From positions 1-50,215 of the forward strand of contig JAQCJQ010000003.1 in the NCBI GenBank assembly GCA_027593035.1: DNA of 50,215 nt, given 5' to 3'. The stretch is from Bacteroidota bacterium. GTDB taxonomy: Bacteria; Bacteroidota; Bacteroidia; Flavobacteriales_D; Sanyastnellaceae. Positions 43,960-50,215 of this stretch are shown in pieces (position 1 is the first letter of the stretch; each line of letters starts with the position of its first letter). The translations under genes were made by a program, and so were the position numbers. Under the pieces are notes generated by a model. The model was given only the letters and a program-made list of their open reading frames with translations. It made no database searches and was not told where the DNA came from.

Positions 43960-44483
43960 GGGGCCAATTTCAGCAGCTGTTCGTACACCTCTTCTTCATC
44001 CCCATCTGAATAATTGTTGTGCTGCCAAACAACTTGACCGTCGCCATTGACTAGAAACGTATGCGGAACATTGACCACTTGCATGGCACGGGCAAAGTCT
44101 TTGTTGGGGTCCAGTAAAACGGTATAGTCCCACATAACACTATTGACATAAGGCGCTACACGGTGAACGCTTCTCGAGTCATCAATGCTGACAGCGACGA
44201 TTTGCACGCCGGTTTCGTCTTGCCAATCTTCGTAGAGCTCGGCATAGTTGTTCAATTCGCGTTTGCACGGACTACACCAGGTGGCCCAAAAACAAATCAA
44301 GGCGGGCGAGCCAGACGCGTACAAACTCGAAATGGGCACCATGCCGCCCTCCATGTCCTTCAATTCCATTTCCGGCAATTGATTGGCTGTTCGAGCCGTG
44401 TCTTGCGCGAAAACGAGGTTGGGGGCGATGCACCCAATAGCGACCATGGTGAGCAATCCGACAAGCCTTGACATGTTGTTCAT
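43956..44483 (-). CDS. TlpA-like extracytoplasmic thioredoxin
   Basis: 175 residues. An N-terminal hydrophobic segment (about 7-26) exports or anchors the protein. The thioredoxin fold contains FWATWCSPCKRE (Cys70, Cys73), then the cis-Pro motif VPHTFLV (about 141-147). It belongs to the TlpA/ResA group that reduces disulfides in the periplasm. Start either ATG 44483 or, three codons later, 44474. A TAnnTTG variant (44516-44522, minus strand) lies 33 bases upstream. The next gene, DUF6029-like, is coupled through an ATGA overlap. Confidence 0.88.
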   Translation of the reverse strand: MNNMSRLVGLLTMVAIGCIAPNLVFAQDTARTANQLPEMELKDMEGGMVPISSLYASGSPALICFWATWCSPCKRELNNYAELYEDWQDETGVQIVAVSIDDSRSVHRVAPYVNSVMWDYTVLLDPNKDFARAMQVVNVPHTFLVNGDGQVVWQHNNYSDGDEEEVYEQLLKLAP

Positions 44484-44578
44484 TGTTATGACGTCTTTAG
44501 AAAAGAAGGGTTCGGCAAGATAAGTGATTCAATTTCAAACTGCAGTTGACCGGGTTACAAAATCCGCGCGATGATAGG

Positions 44579-44586
44579 TATCTTCG
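44579..44586 (+). promoter_or_regulatory. Possible -7 element (TATCTTCG) for the T9SS-sorted protein
   Basis: One mismatch to TAnnTTTG, ending 4 bases before the ATG at 44591. The spacing would give a leaderless or near-leaderless message, as for several other genes in the window. Confidence 0.35.
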
Positions 44587-44590
44587 CCCA

Positions 44591-45370
44591 ATGAAACGCA
44601 TTCATATGATTGCCGCGCTGCTCGGCTTTGTGACGTTGATGGGCCAACAAATGGTCTGTGGTCAAGCGACATTAATTGACCCTATCGAAGTGTTTGAGGG
44701 CTCTTTGGCCGATCCAGAGAACGATGAAATCGCGGTGCATTGGGATGTCGCTAATCTCACGGACGATACATTGAAATTGATGGTAACGCGAAGCATTGTC
44801 CAAGCCGTGGACCCCTACAATGTTCCTTATACAGAAGACGACCCGGGTGCGTATGATCGCTTTTGTTGGGGTCCTTTGTGTTACCCCTTTGGCGCCGTTT
44901 CCAGCAACACGAACCCCAACTTGCTTGTCACTATTTTGCCTGGGGGAACGGACTCCACTTTCGTGGCTGACTACTATCCTGCAGGTGTTGCAGGTGTGAC
45001 CGCTTTGGAATATTGTTTTGTTCCGATTGCAGATTTCAATGCGGCTGTATGCCACACCGTTTTGTTTTGCTTGGATGCCGATAATTGTGCTTTGGGTACT
45101 TCGGATGAGGACGCCGAAATTGCATGGGGAAACATTTCGCCGCAACCGGTGAAGGGGCTTTCTACATTGTCTTATGAATTGAAAGCGGGCCAATCGGGTC
45201 AGGTTTCCATCTTCAATGCTTCCGGACAGGAAGTCTGGACCAAGTCAGTGCGTCAATCGCGCGGCCTCCTTTACATTGATGGCAATGACTTCGCTCAAGG
45301 ATTGTATTTCTTGACGCTCGACGTCAACAACGGTCGTCCACAAACGCAGAAATTTATCGTCCAGCATTGA
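44591..45370 (+). CDS. Secreted protein with T9SS sorting domain, function unknown
   Basis: 259 residues. A signal peptide (about 4-24, CGQA end) is followed by a beta-sandwich-like domain with paired cysteines (CWGPLCYP; CFVP; CHTVLFC; CALG) and a C-terminal T9SS type A sorting domain (from about 185: SPQPVKGLSTLSYEL ... ASGQEVW ... GLYFLTLDVNNG). I do not recognise a catalytic family. The Cys pairs suggest disulfides, which would fit next to a cluster of extracytoplasmic thioredoxins. It is divergent from the TlpA-like gene (107-base gap). Confidence 0.75.
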   Translation: MKRIHMIAALLGFVTLMGQQMVCGQATLIDPIEVFEGSLADPENDEIAVHWDVANLTDDTLKLMVTRSIVQAVDPYNVPYTEDDPGAYDRFCWGPLCYPFGAVSSNTNPNLLVTILPGGTDSTFVADYYPAGVAGVTALEYCFVPIADFNAAVCHTVLFCLDADNCALGTSDEDAEIAWGNISPQPVKGLSTLSYELKAGQSGQVSIFNASGQEVWTKSVRQSRGLLYIDGNDFAQGLYFLTLDVNNGRPQTQKFIVQH

Positions 45371-45438
45371 ACCAGCAACGGGTTGTCGTTTTTTGAAGGA
45401 ATTGCGGACTGAAGACAAGAATCATTAGGAAACGAACC

Positions 45439-47712
45439 ATGAGTTCATCGACGAAGCAGGAGGCACTAGATTATCATAGTCGGGCCCGAAAAGGGAAAAT
45501 TGAGGTGATTCCAACGAAACCTCACAGCTCTCAAAAGGACCTCTCATTGGCCTACAGTCCGGGCGTTGCCGAGCCTTGTATGGCGATTGCTCGGAACCCG
45601 GCAGACGTTTACAAATACACGGCCAAGGGCAATTTAGTCGCGGTCATCACGAACGGAACAGCCGTTCTTGGGTTGGGGGACATTGGTCCGGAAGCGAGCA
45701 AGCCGGTGATGGAAGGCAAGGCGGTACTCTTCAAGATTTTCGCAGACATTGATGTGTTTGATATTGAGGTTGATGCATCGGATGTGGATCTGTTTGTGGC
45801 AACGGTCAAAGCGATTGCACCCACGTTTGGAGGCATCAACTTGGAAGACATCAAAGCGCCCGAGGCGTTTGAAATTGAGCGTCGACTGAAAGCGGAATTG
45901 GACATTCCCATCATGCACGATGACCAGCATGGCACGGCCATCATTTCCGCAGCAGCCCTTCTGAACGCATTGGAATTGGCCGGAAAGACGATGGACGCGA
46001 TTCGTCTGGTTGTCAGTGGAGCAGGGGCAGCAGCCATGAGCTGCATTGAGCTGTATGAGCAGTTGGGTATGAAGTTGGATCAGGTGGACGTCTTTGATAG
46101 CAAAGGCCACATCCATGCAGGAAGAGTGGGTTTAGACCCGACGAAGCAACGGTACGCCGGAGAACGCCGGTTTGACAGCCTCGAAGTGGCGATGCAAGGC
46201 GCAGATGTTTTCTTGGGATTGAGCAAAGGAGGCGTGGTCAATGGTTCGATGATCAAAGGGATGGCGGAAAACCCCATCGTTTTTGCGTTGGCCAATCCCG
46301 ATCCTGAAATCCCGTATGATGAAGCCATGGCGGTTCGAGACGACATCATCATGGCGACGGGTCGATCGGATCATCCCAACCAAGTCAACAATGTCTTGGG
46401 GTTCCCTTTCATCTTTAGGGGAGCTTTGGACGTTCGTGCAACAGGAATCAATGACGCCATGAAATTGGCGGCTGTTCGAGCCATCGCCGAGTTGGCCAAA
46501 GAGAATGTTCCTGATGAGGTGGCGGAAGCTTATGGACACCAATCCTTTGTGTTCGGAAGAGAATTGATCATTCCAAAACCCTTGGATCCTCGATTGATTT
46601 CTTACATCGCACCTGCTGTGGCCAAAGCGGCCATGGATTCGGGCATTGCCAAGGCTCCCATCCATGATTGGGAGGCGTACAATCAGGAATTGCTCGAGCG
46701 ACTGGGTCATGATAGCGGCTTTTCACGGACCATTGCGGAGCGCGCTAAGAAGTCGCCGAAACGTGTTGTGTTCGCAGAGGCCGACCACTACCGGGTTCTA
46801 AAAGCCGCAGAACAAACGGCCGAAGAAGGCATTGCTCTGCCCATTTTATTGGGCCGCCGGTCGGTGATCGAGGGATTGATCGAAGAGCATTCGCTGGAGC
46901 TGCCCGATGTTGAAATTATCAACCCGCGATCGGACGACGAGTTTGATCGCCGCCAAGAATTTGGCGCGGCGTTCTTCCAACGAAGAAAGCGTCACGGACT
47001 GACCGCGCGTGAAGGAGAGCGCTTGATGCGGCAGCGCAATTATTTTGGCGCCATGTTGGTGCAAACGGGCTATGCGGATGCGCTCATTTCCGGATTGACG
47101 CGAACCTACCCAAGCGTGATCCGACCGGCATTGCAGGTCATCGGCAAAGCTGATGGCGTGGACAAAGTGGCCGGGATGTACATTCTGGAAACCAAACGAG
47201 GCCCGATGTTTTTTGCGGACACCACGGTCAACGTCAATCCAACAGCGGAAGAAATTGTTTCCATTGCGGTTTTGACGGCCGATGCTGTGCGCAAGCTTCG
47301 GATCGTTCCACGGATCGCCTTATTGAGTTATTCCAACTTTGGTTCAGCAGGCGGCGTCGATGCCGAAAAGATGGCCGAAGCGGCAGTGATCTTAAAAGAG
47401 CGCCACCCCGACTTGATTGTGGATGGAGAAATCCAGGCGAATTTCGCTTTGAACGGAGACCTGCTCTCGGAGTCTTTTCCGTTTTCTTCATTGCACAATA
47501 AGCGGGTCAACACCTTGATTTTCCCCAACTTATCTGCGGGAAACATCGCATACAAGCTCTTGCAAGAAATGGCAGGGATTGAAGTTCAGGGACCCGTACT
47601 TTTGGGCATGCGGAAATCATTCCACATTTTGCAAATGGGTTCCTCAGTTCGTGAAATTCATGATATGGTGCGACTCGCCGTGGTGGATGCTCAAATTAAA
47701 AATCCAGCATGA
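45439..47712 (+). CDS. maeB: NADP-dependent malic enzyme with C-terminal phosphotransacetylase-like domain
   Basis: 757 residues, the standard length of MaeB hybrids. The N-terminal malic enzyme part (1-~425) has the SPGVAEPC substrate region, GTAVLGLGDIG, the metal-binding EDIKAPEAF and PIMHDDQHGTA, and the NADP-binding VVSGAGAAAMSC. The C-terminal ~320 residues are phosphotransacetylase-like (ANPTAEEI-like VNPTAEEIVSIAVLTAD, NFGSAGGVDAEKMAEAA), usually regulatory rather than catalytic. It converts malate to pyruvate and CO2, making NADPH. ruvA starts inside its last codon (ATGA overlap). A weak hairpin with a T run lies at about 45380-45400. Confidence 0.96.
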   Translation: MSSSTKQEALDYHSRARKGKIEVIPTKPHSSQKDLSLAYSPGVAEPCMAIARNPADVYKYTAKGNLVAVITNGTAVLGLGDIGPEASKPVMEGKAVLFKIFADIDVFDIEVDASDVDLFVATVKAIAPTFGGINLEDIKAPEAFEIERRLKAELDIPIMHDDQHGTAIISAAALLNALELAGKTMDAIRLVVSGAGAAAMSCIELYEQLGMKLDQVDVFDSKGHIHAGRVGLDPTKQRYAGERRFDSLEVAMQGADVFLGLSKGGVVNGSMIKGMAENPIVFALANPDPEIPYDEAMAVRDDIIMATGRSDHPNQVNNVLGFPFIFRGALDVRATGINDAMKLAAVRAIAELAKENVPDEVAEAYGHQSFVFGRELIIPKPLDPRLISYIAPAVAKAAMDSGIAKAPIHDWEAYNQELLERLGHDSGFSRTIAERAKKSPKRVVFAEADHYRVLKAAEQTAEEGIALPILLGRRSVIEGLIEEHSLELPDVEIINPRSDDEFDRRQEFGAAFFQRRKRHGLTAREGERLMRQRNYFGAMLVQTGYADALISGLTRTYPSVIRPALQVIGKADGVDKVAGMYILETKRGPMFFADTTVNVNPTAEEIVSIAVLTADAVRKLRIVPRIALLSYSNFGSAGGVDAEKMAEAAVILKERHPDLIVDGEIQANFALNGDLLSESFPFSSLHNKRVNTLIFPNLSAGNIAYKLLQEMAGIEVQGPVLLGMRKSFHILQMGSSVREIHDMVRLAVVDAQIKNPA

Positions 47713-48305
47713 TTCACCACTTGAATGGGCGAATGGTAGAGAAAACGCCAACCTACGCAGTCATTGAATGCGGTGGAGTGGGGTATCAAGTGCACATCAG
47801 TTTGACCACGTTTGAGCGCATTGGATCAGAGGAGCATGTGCTGTTGCACACGCACCTCGTCGTTCGAGAGGATGCCCAGCTCCTATACGGGTTCTCGCAT
47901 CCGGAAGAACGTGAGCTGTTTTTATTGTTGATTGGAGTCAGTGGCGTTGGAGCGAATACGGCACGCTTGATTTTGAGTGCCATGGATCCCGACACAGCCC
48001 GGCAATCGATTCAGATGGGCGATGTCGATGCGATGAAGGCCGTCAAGGGAATTGGTGCGAAAACAGCCCAGCGCATCATCATTGATTTGCAGGACAAAGT
48101 CGGCGCATCGAATGGAGTCGATCCATCCGGAAAGTCACCATCACTGAATGTACACAATAATGTTCGGCAGGATGCGTTAATTGCCCTCACCACATTGGGC
48201 TTTGATCGTTCGCGATGTGAAAAAACCCTGGACCAGATTTTGAGTGAATCCAATGAAACAATGGCTGTAGAATCCCTCATAAAAAGTGCGTTGAAGCGAT
48301 TGTGA
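47709..48305 (+). CDS. ruvA: Holliday junction branch migration protein RuvA
   Basis: 198 residues. The protein binds Holliday junctions as a tetramer and loads RuvB. It has the N-terminal OB fold (MIHHLNGRMVEK..., about 1-62), the helix-hairpin-helix region (about 70-140; GVSGVGANTARLIL, VKGIGAKTAQRIIIDL with the two GxGxxTA motifs) and domain III at the C terminus (about 150-198) that contacts RuvB. The ATG overlaps the maeB stop by four bases. sprA begins one base after its stop. Confidence 0.97.
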   Translation: MIHHLNGRMVEKTPTYAVIECGGVGYQVHISLTTFERIGSEEHVLLHTHLVVREDAQLLYGFSHPEERELFLLLIGVSGVGANTARLILSAMDPDTARQSIQMGDVDAMKAVKGIGAKTAQRIIIDLQDKVGASNGVDPSGKSPSLNVHNNVRQDALIALTTLGFDRSRCEKTLDQILSESNETMAVESLIKSALKRL

Positions 48306-48306
48306 T

Positions 48307-50215
48307 ATGGGGAATATGCGTGCCATAAGGTTGGGAAAAATTCAAGGCACGCTGTTGTGGGTCGCATTGGTTTTTTGCCATTCGACGTTGTGGTCTCAAG
48401 GCAATGGAGGCGCGTCCGCGGGTGGAGACTCACTGGCCATTGATTTGCCTTTCCCTTTTGGAGGGGAAGATGCCTTCAACCCAACAGAAAGCCCATCGGG
48501 TTTTGACTTCGCTTGGCCAAGCAACATCCAATATGAGATGGTGTACGATGAGGCAACCGGGCTTTATAGCATCCGGCAGCTCATCGGGGATACTTTGGAG
48601 TTTCGCCCAACGACTTTTCTGACCCTGGATGAATTTCTGGAATACGATATGGAGGGAAACCTCACAGAGTACTGGAATGATCTGCAATTAGAAGATGATG
48701 AAGCCGATCGGGCCTTCGCCCCGAAATTGACGGTGGACAGCAAGTTGTTTGAGTCCATTTTTGGCAGCAATGAAATTGAAATCAAACCTCAAGGTTCAGC
48801 GGAACTGACTTTTGGTTTGAACGTGTCCAAAACGGAAAACCCGCGCATTCCAGAGCGCCAGCGGCAAATCACCACCTTTGATTTCGACCAGCGAATCCAG
48901 CTGAATATTGGCGGGAAAATCGGTGACAAGATCGAACTGGGAACCAATTACAATACCGAGGCCCTGTTCGATTTTGAGAACCAAATGAACATTGGGTTTC
49001 AAGGAGACGAGGACGATATCCTGAAGAATTTCGAAGCGGGTCACATCTCCATGCCGCTGGCGGGCACCTTGATCACAGGCAGCCAGAGTTTGTTTGGTGT
49101 GAAACTGGAAACGCAGTGGGGACGGCTCTACAACACCACCGTTTTATCGCAGCAAAAGGGTGAGCGGAAGGAAATTGAAGTGGAGGGGGGGGCACAAACT
49201 CAAGAGTTTGACATTCGAGCAGACGATTACGAAGCCAACCGGCACTATTTCCTGTCCCAGTTCTTCCTCAATCAATACGATGCGGCGATGCGGAGCCTTC
49301 CCGTTCCGAATTCGGGAGTCAACATTACTCGAATTGAAGTGTGGGTGGTCAATACCCAAGCCAACACGCAAGACGTGAGGAACGTGATTGGATTCACGGA
49401 CATGGGGGAGCACCCGAATTACATGTCTTCCAACTTGCCGGTAGCCGATTTGACGGACGACCCCGACTTGGTCATTACCGAACAATTGAACCCGAGCAAC
49501 CAGAACAATGAGCTGTACGACCTCATGATTGAGGATCCGAATGTTTTGGGATTCACCGGTGCCAACGCGGCCATTGCTTCGTTGAATGCCGGCATGACGC
49601 AAGGGATTCACTATGAACGCGTGGGGAATGCACGAAAGCTGGCACCGACGGAATACTCCTTCAATTCGAGGTTGGGATTCATCTCCTTGCGCCAGGCGTT
49701 GAACAATGCCGAAGTCTTGGCTGTCGCCTATGAGTATACCTTGAACGGAGAATCTTACCAGGTCGGCACGTTGTCCCAAGATGGTTTCAGCGCACCGGAT
49801 GCCCTCATGCTCAAAATGTTGAAATCCAGCATTACGCAATTGCGATTGAGCAATGGGGACCAAGCGCCACTTTGGAAAATCATGATGAAGAACGTGTACT
49901 CGATGCAAGCGTTCGGATTGAGTCAAGAGAATTTCAGGCTAAGCATTTGGTACAATGACCCGGCCACCGGGGTGGATTTGAATTACATCCCAAGAAATCC
50001 ATTGGACGGAACGTTGCTGCTCCAATTGCTAGGATTGGACCGCCTGGACATCAACGGCATGAGCCAGCCGGATGGGGTTTTTGATTTTGTCGACAATGCT
50101 GCGACGTCGGGGGGAACCATTCACAGCCAAAACGGCCGCATTTTCTTCCCTTCTGTGGAGCCATTTGGATCCAATCTGAGAAATGAAATCGAAGCGCGGG
50201 TGGACGATGCGAATT
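48307..50215 (+). CDS. sprA: T9SS outer-membrane translocon protein SprA (Sov), N-terminal part (3' truncated by window edge)
   Basis: The frame stays open from the ATG at 48307 to the end of the window (636 codons visible; SprA proteins are usually about 2300-2400 residues). A signal peptide (about 15-31, ending LWSQG) leads into SprA-typical segments: PQGSAELTFGLNVSKTENP, then RQRQITTFDFDQRIQLNIGG, KIELGTNYNTEALFDFENQM, and AGHISMPLAGTLITGSQSLFG. SprA forms the very large outer-membrane channel of the type IX secretion system, which exports the several CTD-tagged proteins of this window. An ATG nine bases further (48316), preceded by GGGGAA, is an equally possible start. maeB-ruvA-sprA is a familiar Bacteroidota gene order. 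Confidence 0.95.
   Translation, partial: MGNMRAIRLGKIQGTLLWVALVFCHSTLWSQGNGGASAGGDSLAIDLPFPFGGEDAFNPTESPSGFDFAWPSNIQYEMVYDEATGLYSIRQLIGDTLEFRPTTFLTLDEFLEYDMEGNLTEYWNDLQLEDDEADRAFAPKLTVDSKLFESIFGSNEIEIKPQGSAELTFGLNVSKTENPRIPERQRQITTFDFDQRIQLNIGGKIGDKIELGTNYNTEALFDFENQMNIGFQGDEDDILKNFEAGHISMPLAGTLITGSQSLFGVKLETQWGRLYNTTVLSQQKGERKEIEVEGGAQTQEFDIRADDYEANRHYFLSQFFLNQYDAAMRSLPVPNSGVNITRIEVWVVNTQANTQDVRNVIGFTDMGEHPNYMSSNLPVADLTDDPDLVITEQLNPSNQNNELYDLMIEDPNVLGFTGANAAIASLNAGMTQGIHYERVGNARKLAPTEYSFNSRLGFISLRQALNNAEVLAVAYEYTLNGESYQVGTLSQDGFSAPDALMLKMLKSSITQLRLSNGDQAPLWKIMMKNVYSMQAFGLSQENFRLSIWYNDPATGVDLNYIPRNPLDGTLLLQLLGLDRLDINGMSQPDGVFDFVDNAATSGGTIHSQNGRIFFPSVEPFGSNLRNEIEARVDDAN

Noticed and set aside
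45380-45400. Intrinsic terminator after the T9SS-sorted protein at 44591
   Set aside because: There is a T run, but the stem is at most four base pairs with a poor loop, so I did not list it as a terminator.
49181-49195. A run of eight G in sprA as a possible frameshift
   Set aside because: The frame and SprA-like sequence continue unbroken across it (VEGGAQTQEFD), so it is intact as given, although it could be phase-variable in principle.

Overview
The window looks like a chromosomal segment of a Bacteroidota bacterium, most likely Flavobacteriales. The evidence is an alternative complex III (act) operon fused to an aa3-type oxidase, several proteins with type IX secretion (T9SS) C-terminal sorting domains, the T9SS translocon gene sprA in the maeB-ruvA-sprA arrangement, near absence of Shine-Dalgarno sites, and promoter elements of the Bacteroidota TAnnTTTG type. 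I saw no rRNA, tRNA, insertion sequence, phage gene or CRISPR array. Coding density is very high: intergenic DNA totals only about 2 kb and no gene-free stretch exceeds 300 bases.

Layout. 1-3627: 3' end of nusA and complete infB. 3670-4299 (minus): a secreted SPOR-domain protein. 4523-16306: an eight-gene respiratory operon, actABCDEF-coxB-coxA, with a TAnnTTTG element in front and a strong intrinsic terminator behind. It encodes quinol oxidation by alternative complex III and electron delivery to oxygen. Its CoxB carries an unusual coiled-coil/histidine-rich insertion. 16390-20940: DNA and RNA maintenance genes (ruvB, queG, trhO, tag), a conserved-looking 64-residue protein on the minus strand, a small membrane protein, and a 190-base stretch full of hairpins. 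20950-24555 (minus): an ABC ATPase, FtsX/MacB-like permease and DUF3299-like protein, translationally coupled, followed by a secreted T9SS esterase. 24613-25038: a short gene split by one in-frame stop.

25044-28666: a secreted PQQ-type sugar dehydrogenase and a pentaheme cytochrome c, divergently transcribed, both ending in T9SS-like sorting domains. This is my best candidate for an undescribed system: electron transfer at the cell surface. 28816-31110: a FecA-like TonB receptor behind a perfect 7-1-7 palindrome resembling a Fur box. 31112-37432: proline dehydrogenase (minus), M20 peptidase, a LEA14-like lipoprotein and a large sortilin/BNR-repeat secreted protein. 37476-44483 (minus): an envelope redox cluster with two tandem T9SS redoxins, an Omp28-like lipoprotein, a TlpA-like thioredoxin, a DUF6029 barrel and a small barrel. 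44591-50215: a T9SS-sorted secreted protein, then maeB-ruvA-sprA, with sprA running off the end.

Taken together the window combines aerobic respiration with an elaborate extracytoplasmic programme (T9SS export, surface redox proteins, iron uptake, peptide and proline use), as expected of a free-living heterotroph. All functional calls come from reading the sequence and remembered family features; no database search was run.
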